This document shows, one piece after another, positions 19,739 to 28,556 of a stretch of DNA of 64,000 nt. How positions within the stretch are numbered: position 1 is the stretch's first letter; each line of letters opens with the position of its first letter. The DNA is from Pseudorhizobium banfieldiae. Lineage in GTDB: Bacteria; Pseudomonadota; Alphaproteobacteria; Rhizobiales; Rhizobiaceae. The position numbers and the translations under genes were made by a program. Below the pieces are notes generated by a model that was given only the letters and a program-made list of their open reading frames with translations, was not told the origin of the DNA and ran no database searches. The stretch is from NCBI RefSeq assembly GCF_000967425.1, contig NZ_FO082820.1, positions 1,736,001 through 1,800,000 of the forward strand, given 5' to 3'.

Positions 19739-20062
19739 CTATCGCTCTGACTTCGCCTGCAGGCTCGCCGTCGTCACCGGATCGAAGTCTGGCCTGTAAG
19801 AAGCAACTCGGGCGAAAAGCGGCGTCTGCAAATGCTCGGGCAGCGGCTTTGCGCCCGTGATCCAGGCATGCAGATCGTGATCGTCCTCGCCCATGATTGC
19901 TTCGAACTGGTCGAGCTCCGCGTCGGAAAGCGCCGCGATCTCCTCTTCGGCGAACTGGCCGAAGACGAGGTCCATTTCGCGAATGCCGCGGTGCCAGCAG
20001 CGGTAGAGGATGCGGCGACGGCGGGGGCTGAGGTCCGCGCTGCTGCGTGTCAGTCCTGTCAT
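19739..20062 (-). CDS. sdhE: FAD assembly factor SdhE
   Basis: A 107-residue protein of the SdhE/YgfY (DUF339) family, which promotes attachment of FAD to succinate dehydrogenase. The defining RGIREMDLVFGQFAEEEI block, containing the RGxxE motif, is present, with DHDLHAWITG further on. The ATG at 20062 has an AAGGA ribosome binding site; the frame remains open further upstream but those residues are not conserved-looking. It is the first gene before mfd and is divergent from recG, with 92 bases between starts. Confidence 0.9.
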   Translation of the reverse strand: MTGLTRSSADLSPRRRRILYRCWHRGIREMDLVFGQFAEEEIAALSDAELDQFEAIMGEDDHDLHAWITGAKPLPEHLQTPLFARVASYRPDFDPVTTASLQAKSER

Positions 20063-20154
20063 GGAAAAGTCCTTGTGTAGCCCGGACCATATAGGTCGGA
20101 ATTTCCGCTTCGTCACCTTGCAAAGCGGTCGAAATCCATCGCATTTTGCCGCCC

Positions 20155-22260
20155 ATGCGCCCCGCCCTCCTCGATCCGCTGTTTTCGCCCGTTGCATCCC
20201 TTCCGGGCGTCGGTCCCAAGCTCGCGGAACTTATCGCGCGCGCGACGGGACGAGAGGACGCGGAGGATTGCCGCGTCATCGATCTTCTTTTCCATGCGCC
20301 TGTTTCAATCATCGACCGCCGCAACAGGCCGGGCATAGCGCTGGCTCCGCAGGGCGCCATCGTCACCATCCAGGGCCGGGTCGACCGCCACCAGCCGCCG
20401 CCTCCGGGAAAAGCGAACCTGCCCTACCGTGTCTTCCTTCACGACGAGACGGGCGAACTTGCCCTGACCTTCTTCCGCGTCAAGGGTAACTGGTTGGAGA
20501 AAGCGCTGCCGCTCGACGAAGAGGTCATGGTGAGCGGCAAGGTCGACTGGTTCAACGGGCGCCCGTCGATGGTCCATCCAGACTTCATGGTGAAGATGTC
20601 GGAGGCCGACAACCTGCCGCTGGTGGAGCCGGTCTATCCCCTCACCGCCGGCCTTTCACCGAAAGTCCTGAGGAGAGTGGTGGATGCCGCCCTGGTCCGC
20701 ATGCCCGAACTCCCGGACTGGCTCGATACCACCCTGGCGGAGCGTCAAGGGTTTCCCTGCCTTTCCGAGAGCTTTCGCCGGCTGCACGATCCGCGTGACG
20801 AAACCGACATCGACCCGCGGTCCGCTGCTCGGCGGCGACTCGCTTATGATGAGTTCCTGGCCGGACAGATGTCTCTCGCGCTGGTGCGCCAGCGCCTTCG
20901 CCGGGTGCCTGGCCGACCTGTGCGTTCGACAGGCCAGTTGGCGAACCGTATACGCTCCACCCTCCCCTTCGCCCTCACCGGCAGCCAAGAACGTGCCGTC
21001 GCCGATATCTTGGATGATATGGCGGGCGAAGATCGCATGCTGCGCCTGCTGCAGGGCGATGTCGGGGCGGGAAAGACGCTCGTCGCCTTGATGGCGATGG
21101 CTGCCGCGGTCGAGGCCGGAGGTCAGGCGGTGCTGATGGCGCCGACGGAAATCCTCGCCCGACAGCATTATGCGACCATATCGAAGCTGGCGGCGGCCGT
21201 CGGCCTTTCGGTGGACGTCCTGACGGGACGGACGAAAGGTCGCGAGAGGGACGCGATCGTCGAGAGGATTGCCTCGGGCGAGGTCCAGATCATCATAGGC
21301 ACTCACGCTCTCTTCCAGGATGCGGTCAATTATCACGATCTGGTTCTGGCCGTGGTCGACGAGCAGCACCGCTTCGGTGTCCACCAGCGGCTTCGGCTGA
21401 CGGCGAAGGGCGTCACGCCGCATATGCTGGTGATGACGGCGACACCCATACCGCGCACGCTTGTGCTCGCCGCCTTCGGTGACATGGACGTCTCCAAGCT
21501 CACTGAGAAGCCGGCGGGGCGCAAGCCCATCCAGACCGTAACGATCCCGACGGAGCGCACCGTTGAGATTGTCTCGCGCCTGAGGAGCGCGCTCGCGGAG
21601 GGCAAGAAGGCCTATTGGATCTGCCCGCTGGTGGAGGAGTCAGACGCTTCGGACCTGATGTCGGCAGAAGAGCGGTTTGCCGTGCTGGCCAAGGAGTTTG
21701 GCCGCGACGTCGGCCTGGTTCATGGTCGCATGTCCGGAGCGGACAAGGATGCCGTGATGGCCGCCTTCAAGACCGGCGCTGTGCGATTGCTCGTTGCAAC
21801 GACGGTGGTTGAGGTGGGTGTGGACGTACCGGATGCGACGATCATGGTCATCGAGCATGCCGAGCACTTTGGCCTCGCCCAGCTACACCAGTTGCGTGGT
21901 CGCGTGGGCCGCGGAGCGGACGCCTCCACTTGCATCCTTCTCTACAAGGGGCCGCTGAGCGAGACGGGACATGCTCGCCTGTCGATCCTGCGCGACAGCG
22001 AAGACGGGTTCCTGATCGCGGAAGAGGATCTGAAGCTGCGCGGTGAAGGCGAACTCCTAGGCACGCGTCAATCCGGGACGCCCGGCTTCCGTATCGCGAG
22101 CCTTGAGACCCATGCGGACCTGCTGGAGATCGCCCGCAAGGATGCCGGCTATCTCATCGAGAAGGATCCGGACCTGACCAGCGAACGCGGCAAGAACGTC
22201 CGCACCCTCCTCTATCTGTTCCGCCGTGATGAAGCCGTCAGGTTCCTTGGAGCGGGCTGA
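20155..22260 (+). CDS. recG: ATP-dependent DNA helicase RecG
   Basis: The 701-residue branch-migrating helicase that remodels stalled forks and Holliday junctions. The N-terminal wedge domain contains SLPGVGPKLAELIARATG; the motor has Walker A LLQGDVGAGKTLVALMAM, the box AVVDEQHRFGVHQRL, and helicase motifs ATPIPRTL and QLRGRVGRG. The ATG at 20155 gives the usual MRPALLDPLF start; a TTG nine bases upstream is less likely. The last 23 bases overlap the 3' end of the convergent DUF502 gene. Confidence 0.96.
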   Translation: MRPALLDPLFSPVASLPGVGPKLAELIARATGREDAEDCRVIDLLFHAPVSIIDRRNRPGIALAPQGAIVTIQGRVDRHQPPPPGKANLPYRVFLHDETGELALTFFRVKGNWLEKALPLDEEVMVSGKVDWFNGRPSMVHPDFMVKMSEADNLPLVEPVYPLTAGLSPKVLRRVVDAALVRMPELPDWLDTTLAERQGFPCLSESFRRLHDPRDETDIDPRSAARRRLAYDEFLAGQMSLALVRQRLRRVPGRPVRSTGQLANRIRSTLPFALTGSQERAVADILDDMAGEDRMLRLLQGDVGAGKTLVALMAMAAAVEAGGQAVLMAPTEILARQHYATISKLAAAVGLSVDVLTGRTKGRERDAIVERIASGEVQIIIGTHALFQDAVNYHDLVLAVVDEQHRFGVHQRLRLTAKGVTPHMLVMTATPIPRTLVLAAFGDMDVSKLTEKPAGRKPIQTVTIPTERTVEIVSRLRSALAEGKKAYWICPLVEESDASDLMSAEERFAVLAKEFGRDVGLVHGRMSGADKDAVMAAFKTGAVRLLVATTVVEVGVDVPDATIMVIEHAEHFGLAQLHQLRGRVGRGADASTCILLYKGPLSETGHARLSILRDSEDGFLIAEEDLKLRGEGELLGTRQSGTPGFRIASLETHADLLEIARKDAGYLIEKDPDLTSERGKNVRTLLYLFRRDEAVRFLGAG

Positions 22261-22936
22261 CATTCGACGAGATCACCGTCGGACCGGCTTTCGGCCGGTA
22301 ATCCGGCGCAAGCAGCCCTCCCGAGATGAGAAGCTTGGCCCCCTCCTCCGGCGTCATGTCCAGCATGACAATCTTGCTGCGCGGCACGAACATGAGAAAG
22401 CCTGCAGTCGGTACCGGCGTCGGCGCCAGGAAAACGCAGACCATCTCCTCGCCATGCTCGTTCAGACGGGCGGCAATCTCGCCCTGGGCGTCGCCGGAAA
22501 TGAACACGAGTGCCCAACTGCCGGGGCTCGGAAACTCGATCAGCCCGCACTTCTTGAAGGAAGTGGACTGTTCCTTCAGCACCGTCTCGAAGATCTGTTT
22601 CAGGCTCTTGTAGATCGTCCGGACGAGGGGCATGCGGTGCAGCACCGATTCGCCAAAGCTGACGATCGAGCGGCCGATCAAGTTCTTTCCAAGGAAACCG
22701 ATCAGGGTGATCAGGGTGATCGCGATCACCATGCCCAGCCCGGGCATGGCGACGTCCAGATAGTTCTCCGGGTTGTAGCGGGCGGGGATATACGGCTTCA
22801 CCCAGCTGTCCGCCCAGCGAATGAAGCTGAAGGTCAGCCATATGGTGATGGCCAGCGGCGCACAGATGATCAATCCGGTCAGGAAGTTGTTGCGGATGCG
22901 CGTTGCCAGCGAAATGCGCTCTGGGCTATCGTTCAT
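22238..22936 (-). CDS. DUF502 family membrane protein
   Basis: A membrane protein of about 232 residues from the DUF502 family. Two N-terminal transmembrane segments (FLTGLIICAPLAITIWLTFSF and GLGMVIAITLITLIGFLGKNL) are followed by a soluble domain with MPLVRTIYKSLKQIFETV and the proline-rich FLAPTPVPTAGFLMFVPRSKI. The function is unknown. The start is uncertain: ATG at 22936 (MNDSPERISLATRI) or 22957. Its end overlaps the recG end by 23 bases. Confidence 0.8.
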   Translation of the reverse strand: MNDSPERISLATRIRNNFLTGLIICAPLAITIWLTFSFIRWADSWVKPYIPARYNPENYLDVAMPGLGMVIAITLITLIGFLGKNLIGRSIVSFGESVLHRMPLVRTIYKSLKQIFETVLKEQSTSFKKCGLIEFPSPGSWALVFISGDAQGEIAARLNEHGEEMVCVFLAPTPVPTAGFLMFVPRSKIVMLDMTPEEGAKLLISGGLLAPDYRPKAGPTVISSNVSPLQGT

Positions 22937-22982
22937 CGTCTCGCCGTCATGCTGCATCGCATAAAAGTGGTCAGGTCGAAGC

Positions 22983-23093
22983 GACCATGCCCGAGGGGAC
23001 CCCGCCATGCAAGGGCGGGACATCCAGATTTCGGCACCCCACTGCGCGGACCAGGGGCGCCCCGAAGGGATGGTCTCGCCCGCCTAGCGGGTG
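22983..23093. repeat. Palindrome-rich intergenic element between DUF502 gene and glmS
   Basis: The gap contains nested inverted repeats: an outer GACCATgCCC ... GGGATGGTC pair (22983-22992 with 23067-23075), an inner CCCGCC/GGCGGG hairpin (23001-23019), and a CCCGC-CTA-GCGGG hairpin (23079-23091) that lies just after the glmS stop and could act as its terminator. No coding frame fits. It may be a RIME/REP-like rhizobial intergenic repeat, but only one copy is visible in this window. Confidence 0.45.
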
Positions 23094-23095
23094 GC

Positions 23096-24925
23096 TCACT
23101 CCACAGTCACGGACTTCGCAAGGTTGCGCGGTTGATCCACATCCGTGCCCATGAAGACGGCGGTGTGGTAGGCCAGAAGCTGAATTGGCAGAGAGTAGAT
23201 CATCGGCGAAACGATCTCAGCCACGGTTGGGAGCGTAATTGTCGCCATGGTCGGCAACTTCGAGGCAGCGGCGCCTTTTTCGTCCGTGACGAAGATGATC
23301 TTGCCGCCGCGTGCCGCGACCTCCTGCATGTTCGAAACGGTCTTCTCGAAGAACCGGTCGTGGGGAGCAATCACGATCACCGGCATGTTCTCGTCGATCA
23401 GCGCGATGGGACCGTGTTTCAGTTCTCCGGCCGCATATCCCTCTGCGTGGATGTAGGAGATTTCCTTGAGCTTCAGCGCCCCTTCCATTGCAAGCGGATA
23501 GCTGGTGCCGCGACCGAGGTACAGCACGTCCTTGTAGCGCGAGAGTTCGCGCGCCAGCGCTTCGATCTGGGGTTCGATAGCGTTGAGAACGGCGTTCATG
23601 AGCCGCGGCATCTCGGCCAGGCTCTTGATCAATTGCTTTTCCTCGGCCTCCGAGATCGTCCCGCGGGCCCTTCCGGCAGCGATCGCGAGAGATGCCAGGA
23701 CGGTAAGCTGGCAGGTGAACGCCTTCGTTGAAGCAACGCCGATCTCCGGCCCCGCGAGGATTGGGAAGATGGCATCCGATTCCCGTGCGATGGTCGATTC
23801 CTTGACGTTAACAATCGCGCCGATCTTCAGCCCGGCCGAGTGGCAGTAGCGAAGCGATGCAAGTGTGTCGGCGGTCTCGCCGGACTGGGAAATGAAGAGA
23901 GCCGCCTGGTCAGCGGACAGAGGAATTTCGCGATAACGGAATTCCGAAGCGACATCGATCTCGACCGGCAGGCGCGCATAGCGCTCGAACCAGTACTTGC
24001 CGATCAGGCCGGAAAGATAGGCCGTGCCGCAGGCAGAGATCGCAAGGCCGCGCAGTGAGGCAAAGTCGATGAGCCCGGTGGCGGCCGGATCGACCGTATG
24101 ATTGCCGAGGTCAACGTAGTGTGCAAGCGCATGGGAGACGACTTCCGGCTGCTCGTGGATCTCCTTCTCCATGAAGTGCCGGTGGTTGCCCTTGTCGACG
24201 AAATAGGCGGCGGCCTGCGTGATCTGGCGCGGTCGATCGATCTGGTTGCCCTCATGGTCGAAGATGAAGGCCCCTTCGCGACCAATTACGGCCCAATCGC
24301 CATCCACCAGGTAGGTGATCTCATTCGTGAGCGGTGCGAGCGCAATGGCATCCGAGCCAAGATAGGTCTCGCCATCACCGAACCCGATTGCCAGTGGCGG
24401 GCCGGAGCGGGCTGCCATGATCGTCGACGGATCATCCGCGAAGATCACAGCCAGGGCATATGCCCCGGTGATTTCCCGGAGCATGGCCTGCATCGCCTGT
24501 CGCCGGCCCATACCGTTACGCAGGTTGCGGGCGATCAGTTGGCCGACGACTTCGGTATCCGTCTGCGTGTCGAAGGTGACGCCCTCCGCCAGCAGCCCTT
24601 CCTTCAGTTCGGAGAAGTTCTCGATGATGCCATTGTGAACGACTGCGACGCCGTCCACGATATGCGGATGGGCATTGGTCTCGTTGGGAGCGCCGTGGGT
24701 GGCCCAGCGGGTATGGGCGATGCCGACATTTCCTGGCAAAGGATCAGCCGCGAGTTTCCTCGCCAGATTGACCAGCTTGCCCTCCGCCCGTCGGCGGGCC
24801 AGGTGTCCCTCGTGGATGGTCGCGACACCGGCCGAATCGTAGCCTCGATATTCGAGCCGCTTTAGAGCATCCACCAGGCGATCCGCCACCGGCTCCTTAC
24901 CGACAATGCCAACGATCCCGCACAT
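23096..24925 (-). CDS. glmS: Glutamine--fructose-6-phosphate aminotransferase (isomerizing)
   Basis: A 609-residue enzyme that makes glucosamine 6-phosphate, the first step to UDP-GlcNAc. The glutaminase half starts MCGIVGIVGKEPVADRL, with the processed N-terminal cysteine as nucleophile. The two SIS isomerase domains contain ACGTAYLSGLIGKYWFE and LGRGTSYPLAMEGALKLKE, and the C-terminus ends DQPRNLAKSVTVE as in the family. It follows glmU in the same direction, 108 bases apart, forming a UDP-GlcNAc precursor unit. No glmS ribozyme is visible upstream. Confidence 0.97.
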   Translation of the reverse strand: MCGIVGIVGKEPVADRLVDALKRLEYRGYDSAGVATIHEGHLARRRAEGKLVNLARKLAADPLPGNVGIAHTRWATHGAPNETNAHPHIVDGVAVVHNGIIENFSELKEGLLAEGVTFDTQTDTEVVGQLIARNLRNGMGRRQAMQAMLREITGAYALAVIFADDPSTIMAARSGPPLAIGFGDGETYLGSDAIALAPLTNEITYLVDGDWAVIGREGAFIFDHEGNQIDRPRQITQAAAYFVDKGNHRHFMEKEIHEQPEVVSHALAHYVDLGNHTVDPAATGLIDFASLRGLAISACGTAYLSGLIGKYWFERYARLPVEIDVASEFRYREIPLSADQAALFISQSGETADTLASLRYCHSAGLKIGAIVNVKESTIARESDAIFPILAGPEIGVASTKAFTCQLTVLASLAIAAGRARGTISEAEEKQLIKSLAEMPRLMNAVLNAIEPQIEALARELSRYKDVLYLGRGTSYPLAMEGALKLKEISYIHAEGYAAGELKHGPIALIDENMPVIVIAPHDRFFEKTVSNMQEVAARGGKIIFVTDEKGAAASKLPTMATITLPTVAEIVSPMIYSLPIQLLAYHTAVFMGTDVDQPRNLAKSVTVE

Positions 24926-25033
24926 TCAAAACCTCATTGTTCCCGTGATGTCGCGGGAGTTCTAATCGATAAACCGACTGCTGCAATTGCCCCACCGGTC
25001 ACTTTGCGTGTCGGAAGGTTACCATGGAACGCT

Positions 25034-26395
25034 TCACTTGTTCGCCTTGGCGGCGGCCTTGAGTGCCAGCGCACGCTCGCGGATCGCTTTTGCCCGGTCA
25101 GGCTTGATTTCCTGGCGCGCGCGCGCCAACGCAAGGGCATTCGCCGGCACGTCCTCAGTCACGACGCTTCCGGAGCCCACATAGGCACCCTCCCCGATTG
25201 CGACCGGCGCTACCAGCGCCGAGTTGGAACCAATAAAGGCGCCAGCGCCGATCTGCGTCAGGTGCTTGTTGACGCCGTCATAGTTGCAGGTGATCGTGCC
25301 TGCCCCGATGTTTGCATGCGCGCCTACGACAGCGTCGCCGATATAGGTCAGGTGGTTGACCTTCGCCCCTTCGCCAATCTCGGCTTTCTTGACCTCGCAG
25401 AAGTTCCCGACCTTCGCCTTGGCGGCGAGGTTCGCGCCCGGTCGCAGCCGCGCGAACGGACCGACCGTTGCGCCAGAACTGACATGTGCTCCCTCGAGGT
25501 GGGAGAAGGCGTGAATGACGGCGCCGGCATCCACCGTAACCCCGGGTCCGAAGACAACGTTCGGCTCGATCACCGCGTCCTGGCCAATGGTCGTGTCATG
25601 TGCAAGGAAAACTGTTTCGGGCGCGATCATGGTCACACCCGCAAGCATGATCTCATGCCGGCGCCGCTCCTGCCAAAGCCGCTCTAGCACCGCCAGTTCG
25701 GCGCGAGTGTTGCAACCGGCCATTTCGGCTTCCGGCGCATCGACCGCCACCGCCCTGCCGCCGGCGGCGCGGATGATCTCGACCAGATCGGTCAGATAGT
25801 ATTCGCCCTTTACGTTGTCGTTGCCGATACGATCCAGAAGCTCAAGCGCCTTGTGACCATTAATCGCCATGATGCCGCTGTTGCACCAGGTGACCTGTCG
25901 CTCTTCCTCGGTCGCGTCCTTCTCCTCGCGGATGGCGACGAGCTCGCCGTTTTTGACGAGCAGCCGCCCGTAGCCGGTGGGGCGCTCCGTGTGAAATCCG
26001 ATGACGGCAACATCTGCCCCCTCGGCGATTTCCGCCCGCGCTGCTGCCAGCGGCTCCGCGGTGACAAGCGGCGCATCTCCATAGGTAACCAGAACATCAT
26101 CGAAGCCTGCAGAGAGCGCGTCACGCGCAGTCAGGACCGCATGGCCCGTTCCAAGCCGTTCCGTCTGCAGGAAGGTACGGACTGCCACCCCATCTATCTC
26201 AGCCGCCTGGGCCACCGCATCTGCATCGCGTCCGAGCACCAGGGCAACGTCCGAGATCCCGGCCGAGGCGACAGCTCGCATCACGTGCCCGATCATCGGC
26301 AGTCCAGCCACGGGGTGAAGGACCTTCGACATTGACGACTTCATGCGGGTGCTGTCGCCAGCGGCAAGAATGACGGCCAGGCAGGTGCGAGTCAT
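25034..26395 (-). CDS. glmU: Bifunctional UDP-N-acetylglucosamine pyrophosphorylase / glucosamine-1-phosphate acetyltransferase
   Basis: A 453-residue cytosolic enzyme catalysing the last two steps to UDP-GlcNAc. The N-terminal uridyltransferase domain has [20 protein letters not shown] and LVTYGDAPL. The C-terminal acetyltransferase is a left-handed beta-helix of hexapeptide repeats, seen in [20 protein letters not shown] and [12 protein letters not shown] start at the ATG at 26395 ([13 protein letters not shown]), preceded by GAGGAAA; a longer frame upstream is not conserved in character. It is followed by glmS. Confidence 0.96.
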   Translation of the reverse strand: MTRTCLAVILAAGDSTRMKSSMSKVLHPVAGLPMIGHVMRAVASAGISDVALVLGRDADAVAQAAEIDGVAVRTFLQTERLGTGHAVLTARDALSAGFDDVLVTYGDAPLVTAEPLAAARAEIAEGADVAVIGFHTERPTGYGRLLVKNGELVAIREEKDATEEERQVTWCNSGIMAINGHKALELLDRIGNDNVKGEYYLTDLVEIIRAAGGRAVAVDAPEAEMAGCNTRAELAVLERLWQERRRHEIMLAGVTMIAPETVFLAHDTTIGQDAVIEPNVVFGPGVTVDAGAVIHAFSHLEGAHVSSGATVGPFARLRPGANLAAKAKVGNFCEVKKAEIGEGAKVNHLTYIGDAVVGAHANIGAGTITCNYDGVNKHLTQIGAGAFIGSNSALVAPVAIGEGAYVGSGSVVTEDVPANALALARARQEIKPDRAKAIRERALALKAAAKANK

Positions 26396-26476
26396 GATGG
26401 ATTTCCTCGATTCAGTCGAGCGGCACTTAGCAGCAACTCGATTGACAGGCGATAAACGGCTTGTTTCTCGCTGCAA

Positions 26477-26504
26477 CAAAAAGGGCGCCCTTGAAGGCGC
26501 CCTT
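26477..26504 (-). terminator. Intrinsic terminator after the BMP-type ABC operon
   Basis: On the minus strand a 9-bp stem (AAGGGCGCC/GGCGCCCTT) with a short loop ends in TTTTTG, 20 bases beyond the stop of the binding-protein gene. Confidence 0.88.
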
Positions 26505-26523
26505 CCTGCATGATGCTATTGCC

Positions 26524-27597
26524 TTACTGCGGCAGCTTGTCGTCCACGCCGGCAACGTAGAAGTTCATGCCGAGGAGAGCGCCGTCTTCGGCCTTCTCGC
26601 CTTCCGCGAGCCAGTCAGAACCGTCCTGCTTCTTGACCGGTCCGGTGAATGGATGCAACTCGCCCGACTTGATCTTTGCTTCGGTTTCTTCTGCCATCGC
26701 CTTCACGTCGTCCGGCATGTTCGTATAGGGAGCCATGGTCAGGATGCCGTCCTTCAGGCCATCCCAGATCTGTTCGGACTTCCAGTTGCCGTCCAGCAGC
26801 GCCTGGGTACGTTTGATGTAGTAGGCCCCCCAGGTGTCGACGATTGCGGTCAACTGGGTCTCCGGTCCGGCCTTGATCATGTCGGATGCCTGGCCGAACG
26901 CCTTGATGCCGCGCTCTGCCGCAACCTGCATGGGCGCGGTAGTATCGGTATGCTGCGTCAGCACGTCGACGCCCTGGTCAATCAACGCCTTGGCCGCATC
27001 GGCTTCCTTGCCCGGATCGAACCAGGTATTGGCCCAGACGACCTTGAGCTTGAAGTCGGGGTTGACCGACTGCGCACCGAGAATGAAGGCATTGATGCCC
27101 ATCACCACTTCGGGAATCGGGAACGAGGCGATGTAACCGGCCACGCCCTTCTCCGAAATCTTCGCGGCGATCTGGCCCTGGATGTAGCGGCCTTCATAGA
27201 AGCGCGAATTGTAGGTGGCGACATTTTCAGCGGCCTTGAAGCCGGTGGCGTGCTCGAACTTCACGTCCGGGAACTTCTCAGCCACCTTGATGGTCGCGTC
27301 CATGAAGCCGAAGGAGGTCGTGAAGACCATCGCGCAACCTGAGCGGGCCATGCGCTCGATGGCGCGCTCGGCATCCGGGCCTTCCGGAACGTTTTCGAGG
27401 AACGGTGTCTCGATCTTGTCACCGAAGTGCGCCTGCAGTTCCTGACGGCCGATATCGTGCGCCTGCGTCCAGCCGCCATCCGTCTTGGAGCCGACATAGA
27501 TGAAGCAGACTTTCGTCTTGTCCTGGGCTTGGGCGCCGCTGACGAAGCCGCCGAGAAGGGCGGCCGAGGCGGCAAGTGCAATGATCAGTTTCTTCAT
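26524..27597 (-). CDS. BMP family ABC transporter substrate-binding protein
   Basis: A 357-residue periplasmic binding protein of the BMP/PnrA-like family, which binds nucleosides or related compounds. A signal peptide (about residues 1-24, MKKLIIALAASAALLGGFVS and on to AQAQ) precedes a mature part with VCFIYVGSKTDGGWTQAHD and FTTSFGFMDATIKVAEKFPD, both typical of the family. The true ATG is at 27597. It is the last gene of a four-gene importer operon, after the ATPase and two permeases, and is followed by a terminator. Confidence 0.92.
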   Translation of the reverse strand: MKKLIIALAASAALLGGFVSGAQAQDKTKVCFIYVGSKTDGGWTQAHDIGRQELQAHFGDKIETPFLENVPEGPDAERAIERMARSGCAMVFTTSFGFMDATIKVAEKFPDVKFEHATGFKAAENVATYNSRFYEGRYIQGQIAAKISEKGVAGYIASFPIPEVVMGINAFILGAQSVNPDFKLKVVWANTWFDPGKEADAAKALIDQGVDVLTQHTDTTAPMQVAAERGIKAFGQASDMIKAGPETQLTAIVDTWGAYYIKRTQALLDGNWKSEQIWDGLKDGILTMAPYTNMPDDVKAMAEETEAKIKSGELHPFTGPVKKQDGSDWLAEGEKAEDGALLGMNFYVAGVDDKLPQ

Positions 27598-27641
27598 TTT
27601 TCGACCTCTGTTGGCTTGAAGACTTGGATGCGGGACAGGCC

Positions 27642-28556
27642 TCAACGTTCGGGAACGAAAGGTTTTCCGAGCGAGGCGGGAGTATTGATCAGCGTCGTGC
27701 GCCGATTATGCGAGATGATGATCAGGACGACAATAGTCGCGACATAGGGCATGGCGGATAGAAGCTGGGAGGGTATGCCGATCCCCAGCGCCTGCGCATG
27801 CAATTGGCCGATGGTGACCGCCCCGAACAGATATCCGCCGGCAAGCACACGAAGCGGCCGCCACGACGCGAAGACGACGAGTGCCAGCGCGATCCAGCCG
27901 CGTCCGGCCGTCATGTTCTCCACCCATTGAGGGGTGTAGACGAGGGACAGGTGAGCGCCGGCGAGCCCGGCGCAGGCGCCGCCGAACATGACGGCGAGAT
28001 AACGGGTCCGGATCACGTTGATCCCCAGCGCGTGGGCGGAGCCATGATTGTCGCCGATCGCCCGCAACTTCAGGCCCATGCGGCTCCTGAACAGGAACCA
28101 GTGGATGCCGCCCACGAGCAGGACGGACAGGTAGAAGATGATATCCTGCCGGAACAGCAATGGCCCGAGAAGAGGAATCTCGGAGAGCAGTGGGATGGCG
28201 ATCGGCTGCAGCTTGATGCCCGGCTGCCCGACGAAGCTCTCCCCGATCTGCCCGGAAAGTCCCAGTCCCAAGATCGTCAGCGCGAGACCCGTCGCAACCT
28301 GATTGGCGACCAGCGTGAGTGTCAGGACGCCGAACAGGAGCGAGAATATCCCGCCTGCGATGATGCCGGCCGCGACGCCAATATAGGGGGAGCCGGTGGC
28401 CTGTGTCACCGCGAAGGCAGCGACCGCACCCATGATCATCATGCCCTCGACGCCGAGATTGAGCACGCCTGCCCGCTCCGTCACCAGTTCGCCGAGCGAC
28501 GCGATGACAAGCGGCGTCGCGGCGGTGATTACCGTCAACAGGATCGCCTCAAGCAT
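27642..28556 (-). CDS. ABC transporter permease, nucleoside/simple-sugar type
   Basis: A 304-residue inner-membrane permease of the BPD_transp_2 family with eight or more membrane segments. The typical block GELVTERAGVLNLGVEGMMIMGA and NPxxxQ-type loops are seen at the N-terminus. It overlaps the end of the preceding permease gene by 8 bases, which indicates co-translation. With the ATPase and BMP-type binding protein it forms an importer probably for nucleosides or their breakdown products. Confidence 0.92.
   Translation of the reverse strand: MLEAILLTVITAATPLVIASLGELVTERAGVLNLGVEGMMIMGAVAAFAVTQATGSPYIGVAAGIIAGGIFSLLFGVLTLTLVANQVATGLALTILGLGLSGQIGESFVGQPGIKLQPIAIPLLSEIPLLGPLLFRQDIIFYLSVLLVGGIHWFLFRSRMGLKLRAIGDNHGSAHALGINVIRTRYLAVMFGGACAGLAGAHLSLVYTPQWVENMTAGRGWIALALVVFASWRPLRVLAGGYLFGAVTIGQLHAQALGIGIPSQLLSAMPYVATIVVLIIISHNRRTTLINTPASLGKPFVPER

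Noticed and set aside
22226..23731. 501-codon open frame on the plus strand opposite the DUF502 gene and glmS
   Set aside because: It is antisense to a clearly conserved enzyme and shows no known domain; long antisense frames are usual in GC-rich DNA.
24926..25033. Possible glmS ribozyme or riboswitch upstream of glmS
   Set aside because: The 108-base spacer has no recognisable ribozyme core, and this RNA is known from Gram-positive bacteria, not rhizobia.
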